Assembly: GCF_019802045.1 (NCBI RefSeq)
Contig: NZ_JAHVHU010000007.1
Coordinates: 124,001-188,000 of the forward strand
Direction: 5' to 3'
Length of the DNA: 64,000 nt
Source of the DNA: Membranihabitans marinus
Lineage (GTDB): Bacteria > Bacteroidota > Bacteroidia > Chitinophagales > Saprospiraceae
The translations under genes were made by a program, and so were the position numbers. Positions within the stretch are counted from its first letter, which is position 1. Every line of letters starts with the position of its first letter. Positions 55,904 through 64,000 of this stretch are shown here, in pieces. The notes beneath the pieces are model-generated. The model ran no database searches. It saw only the letters and a list, made by a program, of their open reading frames with translations, and was not told the origin of the DNA.

Positions 55904-58234
55904 ATGAGGTCGTTTTTACAGAAGAAACACATGCTGGCTATTAGTCTTCTGACTGGAATAATATTATTTCAATGTCAAGATGAACCCACCGTAGTGACCG
56001 ATGCGAAAGTTCCTGACGTGGTGGATTTCAACTTTCATGTAAAGCCCATCCTTTCCGACCGGTGCTTTAGCTGTCATGGCCCGGATGAAACAGATCGTCA
56101 GGCGGGCTTGCGACTTGATATAGAAGCGAATGCCCTGGCAGCGTTACAGGATCAGCCCGGGAAATACGCTATTGTGCCGGGAGATTCAAAGAACAGTGAA
56201 TTGGTGCGGCATATAATGAGTGATGACCCCAATGTGACAATGCCACCGCCTGAGTCCGGGCTTAAACTTACAGAAACCGAGAAACAAATCCTAAAGAAAT
56301 GGATCGATCAGGGTGCCGAGTACGAAGAACACTGGGCATTTATTCCCCCGGAAAAATCACCGCTGCCTGACCTGAACGACAAAGAATGGCCGCGCAATGA
56401 GATCGATTATTTCACTCGTTCCACCATGCAGAGCAAGGGTTTGTCACCTTCGGAAGAAGCCGACCCGTCTCGATTGCTCCATCGGCTATTTGTAGATGTG
56501 ACCGGCCTTCCTCCGGACATAGAAACAATCAATCAATACAAGGAAGGTTTCACGGAAGAAAGCTATGAAGCTCTGGTCGATGAATTGCTTGACCGCCCCG
56601 GATATGGTGAAAAAATGGCGCTGTACTGGATGGATGCCGCCCGGTATGCCGACTCCTATGGCTATCAGGACGACGAAATGCGGTCCCAGTGGCCCTGGCG
56701 AGACTGGGTGATCCATGCTTTCAATGAGAACATGCCTTATGATCAGTTTTTGGAGTGGCAGCTGGCCGGAGACTTAATGCCGGATGCATCCAAGGAGCAG
56801 ATACTGGCTACCGGTTTTAATCGCAACCACAAAATCACCGAAGAAGGAGGGGTGATCCAAGAGGAATATCGGGTAACTTACGTGATTGACAAGACGAATA
56901 CCTACAGTACCAGTGTGCTCGGGATCACCATGGAATGCGCACAATGTCACGATCACCGGTATGACCCCTTTTCTCAGAAAGATTACTTCCAGCTGTACGG
57001 ATTTTTCAATAACACGCCGGAAGTCGGTCTCGAAGGAGATGTCACTCAATCCAAGCCTTCAAAATTCCCGAAAATATTCATTTCTCAAAACGAAATCGAC
57101 AGTCTGCTGACCTTTATCAACGCACCAGACACCAATGTCGTCACCGCCTCGGTGATGGGCGATCTGCAGGACAGTGTTCGCCAGACCTATATTCTGAATC
57201 GGGGTTTGTATGACCAACCCGGAGAACCCGTGGAACCAGAAGCCCCGGAAGCGGTCATGGCATTTGATACAGAGAAATACCCAAAAAACCGGCTCGGCCT
57301 GGCCGAATGGACCATCGACCGACAAAATCCTTTAACAGCCCGGGTATTTGTCAATCTGATTTGGTCTAAGATCTTTGGAAGAGGCATTGTAGCTACCGTA
57401 GAAGATTTTGGCAATCAGGGTGATTTACCAACGCATCCGGAATTACTGGACTGGTTGGCTGTCGATTTTATGGATCACGATTGGGACGTAAAAAGACTCG
57501 TGAAGCAAATGGTTATGTCCACCACGTACCGTCAGTCATCCAAGATGAATACAAAAAGTGCCGCACTGGATCCCCAAAATGTGTACCTGGCCCGCATGAG
57601 CAGAAGCCGGATGTCCGCCGAAATCATCCGAGATCATGTCCTCGCCAGCAGTGGATTGATCAATCGGCAAATCGGTGGTCCCAGTTATAAACCCTATCAG
57701 CCCGAGGGGATCTGGGAAGTAACCAGTTCCGGTCGGGGCAGCCTCAAAAACTATATACAGGATCACGGGGATGAAATCTATCGTCGTGGAATGTATGTAT
57801 TTATAAAACTCACCGTCCCGCCACCCAATATGTTGATTTTTGACGCCAGCAACCGCGATCAATGTGAACTCGGACGCGCCACCACTAATACTCCGTTGCA
57901 GGCACTGGTGATGATGAATGACCCCATCATCATGGAAGGGTCCAGAGTCCTCAGCCAGAAATTATTAAGTGAAAATACTGATATCGGCAATGTACTGGAG
58001 AAGGCTTTTGTCCGGGTTTTATGCCGTTATCCGGACGCCAAGGAATCTGAAGTCCTGCTAGATTATTATCAGGAAGAATTTGAGCGATATACTGCGGCAC
58101 CGCAAGAAGCCGCCCGGTTTATCCAGGTAGGGGAGTATCCGAAAGATGAAGAACTAGATCCCATCCAGCACGCAGCACTGATGTCTTCCATCCATCTGCT
58201 GTACAATCTGGAGGAAGCCATCACCAAAACATAA
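55904..58234 (+). CDS. Planctomycete-type cytochrome c lipoprotein with DUF1549 and DUF1553
   Basis: Envelope protein of unknown biochemical role, first of a three-gene cluster. The ATG at 55904 is preferred (27 codons inside the open frame) since it gives a lipoprotein signal (lipobox ILFQCQDE). PSCyt1 heme-binding domain with CFSCH starting at residue 54 and Met ligand candidate in NVTMPPPESGLKLTETEKQI, then DUF1549 (WPRNEIDYFTRSTMQSKGLS to about 400; contains a second CxxCH, CAQCHDHRYDP) and DUF1553 (NRLGLAEWTIDRQNPLTARV onward). About 776 residues. Its stop is 4 bp before the next start. Such pairs are abundant in planctomycetes and occur in Saprospiraceae. Confidence 0.92.
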   Translation: MRSFLQKKHMLAISLLTGIILFQCQDEPTVVTDAKVPDVVDFNFHVKPILSDRCFSCHGPDETDRQAGLRLDIEANALAALQDQPGKYAIVPGDSKNSELVRHIMSDDPNVTMPPPESGLKLTETEKQILKKWIDQGAEYEEHWAFIPPEKSPLPDLNDKEWPRNEIDYFTRSTMQSKGLSPSEEADPSRLLHRLFVDVTGLPPDIETINQYKEGFTEESYEALVDELLDRPGYGEKMALYWMDAARYADSYGYQDDEMRSQWPWRDWVIHAFNENMPYDQFLEWQLAGDLMPDASKEQILATGFNRNHKITEEGGVIQEEYRVTYVIDKTNTYSTSVLGITMECAQCHDHRYDPFSQKDYFQLYGFFNNTPEVGLEGDVTQSKPSKFPKIFISQNEIDSLLTFINAPDTNVVTASVMGDLQDSVRQTYILNRGLYDQPGEPVEPEAPEAVMAFDTEKYPKNRLGLAEWTIDRQNPLTARVFVNLIWSKIFGRGIVATVEDFGNQGDLPTHPELLDWLAVDFMDHDWDVKRLVKQMVMSTTYRQSSKMNTKSAALDPQNVYLARMSRSRMSAEIIRDHVLASSGLINRQIGGPSYKPYQPEGIWEVTSSGRGSLKNYIQDHGDEIYRRGMYVFIKLTVPPPNMLIFDASNRDQCELGRATTNTPLQALVMMNDPIIMEGSRVLSQKLLSENTDIGNVLEKAFVRVLCRYPDAKESEVLLDYYQEEFERYTAAPQEAARFIQVGEYPKDEELDPIQHAALMSSIHLLYNLEEAITKT

Positions 58235-58238
58235 TATT

Positions 58239-59693
58239 ATGAATGACCCAGAAATAAAAGAATCACGACTACGTATAAATCGACGGCATTTCCTGTCAAA
58301 AATGAGTGTCGGCATCGGTAGCGCCGCTTTGGGATCACTTTTGATTCCGGATCTCTTCAAAGGAGGTGGGACAGAAGAAGCACTCAGTGCTGCATTGCCC
58401 CACTTCGCACCCAAAGCCAAAAGAGTCATTTATCTTTTTCAAAGCGGAGCGCCTTCCCAGCTTGAATCTTTCGATTACAAGCCCACCTTGAACAAACGCA
58501 TGGGCGAAGATCTTCCGCCATCGATTCGCGATGGACAGCGACTTACTGGTATGACAGCCAATCAGGAAAAATTTCCACTCGTGGGTTCGTACTACGACTT
58601 TAAGCAATATGGCGAATCGGGTGCCTGGGTAAGCGATTTGTTTCCACATACGGCTAAGATTGTCGATGAACTTTGCATTATCCGCAGCCTGCATACTGAG
58701 GCGATAAACCACGATCCCGCTATCACCTTTTTCCAGACCGGCGCACAACAGGGGAACCGCCCAAGCATGGGCGCCTGGCTGAGCTATGGCCTGGGCAGTG
58801 AGAATAAAAACCTACCGACTTTTTGCGTGCTGGTTTCGAAAGGAGATGGAAATGGTCAGGGGGTTTATTCAAAACTCTGGACCAACGGATTTTTGGATTC
58901 CGTCCATCAAGGGGTGCAGTTTTCTTCCGGACATGACCCCGTCCTGTACCTGAGCAATCCCGACGGCACCGATTTCAAGTCACGGCGTAATATGCTGGAC
59001 AAATTATCGGAATTGAACACACATCAATATGATCAGATTGAAGATCCGGAAATCACCGCCAAAATCAAGCAATACGAAATGGCTTACCGCATGCAGACTT
59101 CTGTGCCCGAAGTTACTGACCTCTCCAAAGAACCGGATCATATTATCAAAATGTACGGACCAGATTGCCTGGTTCCAGGCACCTACGCTGCAAATTGCTT
59201 GCTGGCGCGGAAATTGGCCGAAAATGGAGTCCGGTTCGTTCAGTTGTACCACCAAGGCTGGGATCAACACGGAAATTTACCCCGGGAAATGGCAGGTCAG
59301 GCCAAAGATACCGATCAAGCATCAGCTGCCTTGGTCATGGACCTCAAGCAACGCGGCATGCTGGATGACACGCTGGTCGTATGGGGAGGCGAATTTGGCC
59401 GAACCAACTATTGCCAGGGAAAACTCACCGCCGATAGTTACGGCCGGGATCATCATCCGCGAGCCTTCTCGGTCTGGATGGCCGGCGGAGGGATTAAGCC
59501 GGGGGTGGTTCATGGAGCGACCGACGAGTTCGGCTACAACATTGTCAAAGACCCGGTCCATATTCACGATTTCCACGCCACTATACTTGATGTTCTGGGG
59601 CTTAACCATGAAAAACTAACGTATAAATATCAGGGCCGACGATTGCGGCTCACCGATGTGGGCGGGAAAGTGGTTAATAAAATCATTGCGTGA
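58239..59693 (+). CDS. DUF1501 (sulfatase-like) protein with Tat signal
   Basis: Exported folded through the Tat system: twin arginine at residues 15-16 (NRRHFLSKMSVG) followed by a hydrophobic stretch. DUF1501 has an alkaline-phosphatase/sulfatase-like fold: KAKRVIYLFQSGAPSQLESF near the start, HDPAITFFQTGAQQGNRPSM, and the metal-site-like DTLVVWGGEFGRT and GRDHHPRAFSVWMAGGG at the end. The enzyme activity is unknown. 484 residues. It follows the DUF1553 gene by 4 bp: the classic pair. Confidence 0.92.
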   Translation: MNDPEIKESRLRINRRHFLSKMSVGIGSAALGSLLIPDLFKGGGTEEALSAALPHFAPKAKRVIYLFQSGAPSQLESFDYKPTLNKRMGEDLPPSIRDGQRLTGMTANQEKFPLVGSYYDFKQYGESGAWVSDLFPHTAKIVDELCIIRSLHTEAINHDPAITFFQTGAQQGNRPSMGAWLSYGLGSENKNLPTFCVLVSKGDGNGQGVYSKLWTNGFLDSVHQGVQFSSGHDPVLYLSNPDGTDFKSRRNMLDKLSELNTHQYDQIEDPEITAKIKQYEMAYRMQTSVPEVTDLSKEPDHIIKMYGPDCLVPGTYAANCLLARKLAENGVRFVQLYHQGWDQHGNLPREMAGQAKDTDQASAALVMDLKQRGMLDDTLVVWGGEFGRTNYCQGKLTADSYGRDHHPRAFSVWMAGGGIKPGVVHGATDEFGYNIVKDPVHIHDFHATILDVLGLNHEKLTYKYQGRRLRLTDVGGKVVNKIIA

Positions 59694-59740
59694 AATTGGT
59701 TATTCGTTATTATGTTATGTGTTACTATGTCAACGAAGAG

Positions 59741-59825
59741 AACTCAACAACTCAACAATTCAACAACTCAATACTTCGACTCCGCTCAGCACATCGCCTT
59801 TACCTTGACCTCAACCTTAACCTCA
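59741..59825. repeat. Short tandem repeats between DUF1501 and membrane cytochrome genes
   Basis: Four copies of an 8-nt unit AACTCAAC (59741-59772, one or two mismatches), then ACTTCGACTCCGCTCAGCAC (a phrase I have seen in intergenic DNA of other Bacteroidota), then two copies of a 12-nt unit ACCTTGACCTCA/ACCTTAACCTCA (59802-59825), ending 4 bp before the start codon. Not CRISPR: units are too short and without spacers. Confidence 0.6.
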
Positions 59826-59829
59826 ATTA

Positions 59830-61986
59830 ATGCAGAAAAATAAACTGTGGCGGATACTGGGAATGGTCAATTTTGGTCTGGATGTATTTATCCTCTTTTT
59901 CCTGATAGCGGCCGACTGGATTGTAATTCCCAGGCTTTTACAGGTATTTGGACGGGCACATCCAATGGTTTTGCACTTCCCGGTGGTTTTTATCTTTCTG
60001 CTGCCGATCATTCCATGGGTGTTGTCTTCTTTATCACTGGATAAAAAAAATAGCCGGCAATTCATGGGACATTATATCATTCTGGCCCATTTTTTATGCG
60101 CGATCACGGTCCTGTTTGGACTCATTTTATCCATAGAAGGTGGTTATACCGGAGAAGAAGTCAGCTATCATAAATGGGGTGGTGTGATTTTACTCTTTCT
60201 GCTCATGGTCCTGGAGAACAGTTGGTATTGGCCGGTGATGGAGCGACGAAAAATGAGATTGGCACTTTTTATACCCATGGTTGTACTGGTCATTACTAGC
60301 CATATCGGTGCCGGGATCACCCATGGACGTGATTTTCTCACGGAGCCGATCCTAAAGAAAAAAACTAAAAAGGTCCCCCTGGCCGAAGCGGTCGTATTTC
60401 GTGATGTGATCCACCCTATCCTGGATCAAAAATGCATGAACTGTCATAACGCTACGAAATCAAAAGGTGAGCTGATCCTGAAAGACAGCACCTCCATTCT
60501 CAATGGTGGGGAAGGCGGCCCGGTAATTATTGCAGAAGACCGGTTGGAAAGCCCGCTTCTACAGCGCCTGTTACTCGACATTGATCACGACGACCACATG
60601 CCACCCAAAGGCAAGCCCCAACTCACCCAGGAAGAAGTATTGGTTATCCGGGAATGGATCAAAAAGGACAATTTATTTGATCTGCATTTTAATGAACTGG
60701 AACCCACGGACACCCTGGCGATCCTGATCGAAGAGACCTACCATTACGATGATGAACCGGTATACACCATGGATGCCGCGAATGAAGCAGACATACGATC
60801 ACTCAATGATGACTACCGGTTGCTCGTTCCCATCGCTGAAAAATCGCCGGCTTTGTATGCGCGGTTTTTAAGTGCCTCACACTTTCAACCGGAGTATTTT
60901 GCGGCGCTAGCTAAAACTCAAGAACAAATCGTAGACCTGCATGCCGGGTACATGCCCGTGACAGATGAAGACCTTCTGGTTTTGGAAAACTTCAAAAACC
61001 TCCAGGTACTCAATCTCAATGGAACAGCGATTACGGATAAGGGGCTGAACGTCCTCCACAATCTTCGAAATTTACAAAAGCTATACCTCGCTGAAACCAG
61101 CGTTTCCCTGGAGGGTGTGCAAAATCTGCTCGAAGTGAATCCGATAAAAAAGATCTACCTATGGGACACCGGCGTAGACTCCAGCCAGATGGTCACGCTC
61201 AGACAGGACCACCCCATGACAGAGATTGTCGGCATATCCAATCCTTTCGGCAATAAAATCATTGCGCTGAATCCACCACAAGTGAAACCCGCCGACCCAT
61301 TCTTTCAGACCGCCACCACGGTCACCGTAAATCATCCGATACCGCAGGTAAAGATCCACTATACAACAGACGGAAGTCCACCAGACAGCCTCACCTCCCC
61401 GCTTTATGAACAACCACTGGACATTGATGGTGACACGGAATTTCGCTTTCAGGCCTTTAAAAAAGGTTGGCTGAGCAGTCCGGTCATCGACCGATCGTAT
61501 TACAGCAGCAAACATACTCCGGATTCGATCTGGTTCGTCACCGAACCCAATCCAAGATATGCCGGACAGGGTCCATCTACCTTGATTAATTTCAAAACCG
61601 GGGAAAAGCCCCATGAAGACAAGAACTATCTCGGGTATCGAGAAAAGGATGCCGTTATTGGTACACGGTTTGATGACCCCGTCACACTGGAAAAAGTAGT
61701 CATCAGCGGTCTCTCCAAGACCAATTCATATATCTTCCCTCCCAGCCGTATTGACGTGGAAGTCAGGAATAAACAGGGGAAGTGGGTGAAAATTGGAACC
61801 ACGGTGCCGGATCAACCGGCCTTTGAGATCGGCTATGAAAAGTACTTTTTCACGGTTCCGCTGGAGCAAAAGATCAAAACAAATGCGATAAAAGTAACGG
61901 TGCATCCCGTGCAGAATTTACCAAATTGGCATCCCGCCAAAGGAGATAAAGGGTGGGTGTTTTTGGATGAGGTGCTGTTTCAGTGA
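59830..61986 (+). CDS. Membrane-anchored cytochrome c fused to LRR, chitobiase-C and discoidin-like domains
   Basis: 718 residues in the inner membrane with a long periplasmic part. Four membrane helices in the first about 160 residues (FGLDVFILFFLIAADWIVIP; MVLHFPVVFIFLLPIIPWVL; MGHYIILAHFLCAITVLFGL) resembling DUF2231-type modules. Then a PSCyt1 heme domain: CMNCH at 202-206 and HMPPKGKPQLTQEEVLVIRE. Leucine-rich repeats at about 375-455 (LENFKNLQVLNLNGTAITDK). A chitobiase C-terminal-like segment (VKIHYTTDGSPPDSLTSPLY, about 515-545), then a discoidin-like tail ending GWVFLDEVLFQ. Third gene of the PSCyt cluster, separated by 136 bp of repeat DNA. Substrate and electron partners unknown. 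Confidence 0.88.
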   Translation: MQKNKLWRILGMVNFGLDVFILFFLIAADWIVIPRLLQVFGRAHPMVLHFPVVFIFLLPIIPWVLSSLSLDKKNSRQFMGHYIILAHFLCAITVLFGLILSIEGGYTGEEVSYHKWGGVILLFLLMVLENSWYWPVMERRKMRLALFIPMVVLVITSHIGAGITHGRDFLTEPILKKKTKKVPLAEAVVFRDVIHPILDQKCMNCHNATKSKGELILKDSTSILNGGEGGPVIIAEDRLESPLLQRLLLDIDHDDHMPPKGKPQLTQEEVLVIREWIKKDNLFDLHFNELEPTDTLAILIEETYHYDDEPVYTMDAANEADIRSLNDDYRLLVPIAEKSPALYARFLSASHFQPEYFAALAKTQEQIVDLHAGYMPVTDEDLLVLENFKNLQVLNLNGTAITDKGLNVLHNLRNLQKLYLAETSVSLEGVQNLLEVNPIKKIYLWDTGVDSSQMVTLRQDHPMTEIVGISNPFGNKIIALNPPQVKPADPFFQTATTVTVNHPIPQVKIHYTTDGSPPDSLTSPLYEQPLDIDGDTEFRFQAFKKGWLSSPVIDRSYYSSKHTPDSIWFVTEPNPRYAGQGPSTLINFKTGEKPHEDKNYLGYREKDAVIGTRFDDPVTLEKVVISGLSKTNSYIFPPSRIDVEVRNKQGKWVKIGTTVPDQPAFEIGYEKYFFTVPLEQKIKTNAIKVTVHPVQNLPNWHPAKGDKGWVFLDEVLFQ

Positions 61987-61994
61987 GTACTGCT

Positions 61995-62276
61995 TTAGCC
62001 GATAAGTGTTTTGAGTATTTTTTTGATCTCTTTTCGTAAAGCTGGAATTTTGTTTTTCAGGATATCCCATACAATCCGGTAATTAACTCCCGCATAATTA
62101 TGTATAAGTCGATCTCTCATTCCGGCCATTTCTCTCCATTGAACCTTTGGATTGGAACGTTTTATTTCAGGCTCAATTTTCTTCGTTGCCTCTCCGATTA
62201 TTTCCAGACTTCTAACTACTGCTCTTTTGAGCGTTTCATCTTGTATCAATTGTTCGTAGGTCAATCCGTTTTTCAC
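61995..62276 (-). pseudogene. HepT-like toxin, start codon apparently lost
   Basis: Nuclease-like toxin of the MntA/HepT system. The C-terminal part is intact, with the active-site motif RDRLIHNY (Rx4HxY). The annotated frame can only start at GTG (62276), giving 93 residues, but the same frame is open upstream to 62330 and reads NELLRHILNECNYLSGL, the expected first helix of HepT, with no usual start codon before it. The ATG next to the antitoxin stop (62326-62324) lies in another frame and gives only 17 codons. A 4-nt deletion in an ATGAATGA-type repeat would explain this. Expected intact length about 111 residues. It may be silent or make a truncated protein. Confidence 0.65.
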
Positions 62277-62326
62277 AAGACCTGAAAGATAATTGCATTC
62301 ATTAAGGATGTGCCGAAGTAATTCAT

Positions 62327-62629
62327 TTATTTAACAAACTCAACTTCTTGTAAAATCTTAGGCCCTATGTACGGACTCAATCCATTGTGTGTAACTATAT
62401 CAATTTTCCGGGGAGAAAAAATTTCTTCAAATAAATCATACAACTTGAACAAGTTATCATAATGTTCCATCGCCGGGTTAAAAACAATAAATAAATCAAT
62501 ATCGCTATTATCACCTTCCTCCCCGCGAACATATGAACCAAATAGCCCAATTTTTTCGACGCCAAGATCCGATATCTTCGTTTTTTCCTTCTTCAGGGTG
62601 TTAATTATATTTTCTTTATCCACTTTCAT
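62327..62629 (-). CDS. MntA-type nucleotidyltransferase antitoxin
   Basis: Minimal nucleotidyltransferase, partner of HepT, which it AMPylates in characterised systems. Motif GLFGSYVRGEEGDNSDIDLF contains GS...G and the DxD catalytic pair; third Asp in RKIDIVTH. 100 residues, complete. Upstream of the HepT gene on the same strand; its stop TAA is immediately followed by an ATG. Confidence 0.88.
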   Translation of the reverse strand: MKVDKENIINTLKKEKTKISDLGVEKIGLFGSYVRGEEGDNSDIDLFIVFNPAMEHYDNLFKLYDLFEEIFSPRKIDIVTHNGLSPYIGPKILQEVEFVK

Positions 62630-62649
62630 ATCAGTAATAACTTCTATTT

Positions 62650-62879
62650 TTAAAAAACAGTTCCGGATAGTTCTGTTCTCAATGAAAATACTTTGTCCAC
62701 TTCAAACTTCAACGACATCAGTTCATCCGTATTTATGCCAAACTGGTCATTGTACGTCCCTTTTTATCAGCAAACTCGACCTCAAAGGTGCGATCATCCA
62801 GTTCTTCCACGATGGTACCTACTTGACCTCTGGCTAATTTTTCTTCCGGTATATCTTGCAATAAGGCTATACCCAACAC
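62650..62879 (-). pseudogene. DUF4926-like protein remnant with frameshift
   Basis: From a possible GTG at 62879 the frame reads VLGIALLQDIPEEKLARGQV then GTIVEELDDRTFEVEFADKK and GRTMTSLA before a stop at 62735-62733. This matches the core of DUF4926 proteins. Shifting one base at GCATAAAT continues the family ending, INTDELMSLKFEVDKVF, to a stop at 62652-62650. A single-base deletion is the simplest cause. No ATG precedes the frame. Probably a dead gene beside other toxin-antitoxin-like genes. Confidence 0.6.
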
Positions 62880-62904
62880 GCTTGATTTTAGCCGATTTCT
62901 AAAT

Positions 62905-62991
62905 GAGAAAATAGCGACTATCTTCGTTGAAAATACTCGCCAGAACCCCGGCTATGCCTGCGTTTTTCGCCTCGCTATTCACCATTTTCTC
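62905..62991. repeat. Structured 87-bp inverted-repeat element
   Basis: The left arm GAGAAAATAGCGA (62905-62917) matches the reverse complement of the right arm TCGCTATT (62972-62979) plus TTTTCTC (62985-62991), which is split by a 5-nt insertion. Inside, GGCtatGCC forms a small hairpin. No open frame of note. Resembles a REP/MITE-like palindromic element; copies elsewhere in the genome could not be checked. Confidence 0.45.
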
Positions 62992-63046
62992 TGACTTATC
63001 TTATCGGCCAAACCAAAACGTCCCGGGTATACTACATCGAGGTGTT

Positions 63047-63304
63047 TTAATGGTGTATTTTGATCCCATGTTTTTTATGTAGTTCATCCAATAACACTTC
63101 AGGTTTGAAGTCCAGAATAAATCCACTATCCTCCCCTTCTTTCAGAGCATTACTCAATGCAATCCTTTTATTCTCCTCTTCTTCAAGAAGTCCTAATCCG
63201 GCCTGAATAACTTCATCAGCTGAATTATACGAACCATTATTTATGGATTTAGTAATGAATTCTTCAAAGTGCTTGTCCAGTGAAATAGTCTTTTTCGTTT
63301 CCAT
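63047..63304 (-). CDS. ParD-family antitoxin, orphan
   Basis: 85-residue ribbon-helix-helix antitoxin: KKTISLDKHFEEFITKSINN, GSYNSADEVIQAGLGLLEEE, and a C-terminal toxin-binding tail ending in HKKHGIKIHH. ParD is normally followed by parE with a short overlap, but the 400 bp downstream hold no ParE-like frame, only the hairpin element and the DUF4926 remnant. It may act in trans or be a relic. Confidence 0.85.
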   Translation of the reverse strand: METKKTISLDKHFEEFITKSINNGSYNSADEVIQAGLGLLEEEENKRIALSNALKEGEDSGFILDFKPEVLLDELHKKHGIKIHH

Positions 63305-63521
63305 TTTGAATTTTTTTGCATTTTTTCTATATCCACCCTCGTACCACCCTAAATCCTTATAGCTGTAAACAAGTTCCAGATTTTGATTTATTCTACTACT
63401 TTACAAGTAGCCCCAGTATTGAGATATCTAGTGTGCCGAATTCTAAGTGCCTACCGCGGTATTGTTACTAAGGCTTCCCGCAAATCACACAGATTAAAAT
63501 GAGTTCTTCCGTTTTAAAGTG

Positions 63522-63548
63522 AAAGACAACCGCCTGGGGCGGGTCTTT
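63522..63548 (-). terminator. Terminator of thrS
   Basis: AAAGAC-aa-CCGCC-tgg-GGCGG-GTCTTT: an 11-bp interrupted stem with a 3-nt loop, 2 bp after the thrS stop codon on the minus strand, followed by a moderately T-rich stretch. Confidence 0.6.
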
Positions 63549-63550
63549 CT

Positions 63551-64000
63551 CTACACCCCGCGCTCCTTCTCTACCTCAAAAAATGCAATAAATTCATCAA
63601 TCGACATCGTGCCTTTATCGCCATCTCCCTGGATCCGGACAGACACTGATCCGGCCTTTTCTTCATCTTCACCAACTATAAGAATCAACGGAATTTTCTG
63701 AACTTCAGCATCCCGGATCCGGCGGCCAATGGTCTCATTCCGGTCGTCGACTTCACCGGTGATGTCCGCCTGAGCAAGCCGTGTCTTCACTTGATACGCA
63801 TAGTCATTGAAAGGTTCAGACACCGGCACGATCACATACTGATCCGGAGCCAGCCACAACGGGAACTTACCGGCGGTGTGCTCAATCAGGATGGACATAA
63901 ACCGCTCCATACTCCCAAAGGGCGCCCGGTGAATCATTACCGGTTGGTGGGGCTTGTTGTCCGCACCGATGTATTCTAGTTCAAAACGCTCGGGCAGGGT
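63551..64000 (-). CDS. thrS: Threonyl-tRNA synthetase, C-terminal part (gene runs off the right edge)
   Basis: 150 C-terminal codons of ThrS, which charges tRNA-Thr. Visible parts: motif 3 region [20 protein letters not shown], then the anticodon-binding domain ([60 protein letters not shown]). The N-terminal editing and catalytic parts lie beyond the window. A terminator follows immediately. Confidence 0.96.
   Translation of the reverse strand, partial: TLPERFELEYIGADNKPHQPVMIHRAPFGSMERFMSILIEHTAGKFPLWLAPDQYVIVPVSEPFNDYAYQVKTRLAQADITGEVDDRNETIGRRIRDAEVQKIPLILIVGEDEEKAGSVSVRIQGDGDKGTMSIDEFIAFFEVEKERGV

Noticed and set aside
59741-59825. Possible CRISPR array
   Set aside because: Units are 8 and 12 nt without spacers, far below CRISPR repeat size, and no cas gene is present.
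62733-62740. Programmed frameshift in the DUF4926 gene
   Set aside because: No slippery heptamer or downstream pseudoknot is visible, and no start codon supports an active gene.

Overview
The window is a stretch of chromosome from a Bacteroidota bacterium, most likely of the Saprospiria/Lewinella type. Signs are a SusC/SusD pair, a protein with a type IX secretion (T9SS) sorting domain, a PorE-like OmpA lipoprotein, many lipoprotein signal peptides, start sites without obvious Shine-Dalgarno sequences, TAnnTTTG-type -7 elements, and planctomycete-style cytochrome/DUF1501 genes of the kind seen in Saprospiraceae. The lineage is an inference from gene content. No rRNA, tRNA, CRISPR array, prophage or intact insertion sequence was seen.

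Layout. 1-3 kb: a truncated secreted protein gene diverging from a GH20 beta-hexosaminidase. 3-9.3 kb (minus): a TroABCD-like Zn/Mn ABC importer (binding protein, ATPase, two permeases that each end in a winged-helix-like domain), interrupted by a decayed S23 four-helix-bundle gene, with a SulP anion transporter upstream. 9.4-17.3 kb (minus): a response regulator and histidine kinase followed by a TolC/CusB/CzcA-type metal efflux operon; three in-phase TTAAGC-like repeats upstream of it look like the regulator's binding site. 17.3-26.7 kb: housekeeping genes (rlmD, pth, a MscS channel, a DksA-like protein, a class III aminotransferase, a SIMPL protein) and the PorE-like lipoprotein. 27-31.7 kb: an isolated SusD/SusC pair. 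31.7-40 kb: uvrB, a DUF488 gene, lspA, pdxA, rsmA, a TrpF-like protein without the catalytic cysteine, an alkyltransferase-like protein and pepF.

40.4-46.4 kb: a tightly coupled four-gene operon, DUF4856 lipoprotein - imelysin lipoprotein - HTTM (vitamin K-dependent gamma-carboxylase-like) membrane protein - TonB-dependent receptor, behind a promoter and a 17-nt palindrome. This is probably an iron acquisition system. The HTTM protein has Ala where human GGCX has its proposed catalytic Lys. It is my leading candidate for an undescribed system. 46.7-55.1 kb: a PepSY-like protein, ilvA, an ABC-F protein with a degenerate second Walker A, and a 1487-residue T9SS cargo with Fn3, PPC-like and HYR-like repeats.

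55.1-63.3 kb looks accessory. A three-gene cluster (DUF1549/DUF1553 cytochrome lipoprotein, Tat-exported DUF1501 protein, and a membrane cytochrome fused to leucine-rich repeats and a chitobiase/discoidin-like tail) lies between toxin-antitoxin genes: VapBC on one side, and MntA/HepT (HepT start codon apparently lost), a frameshifted DUF4926 remnant, a hairpin element and an orphan ParD on the other. The window ends inside thrS.
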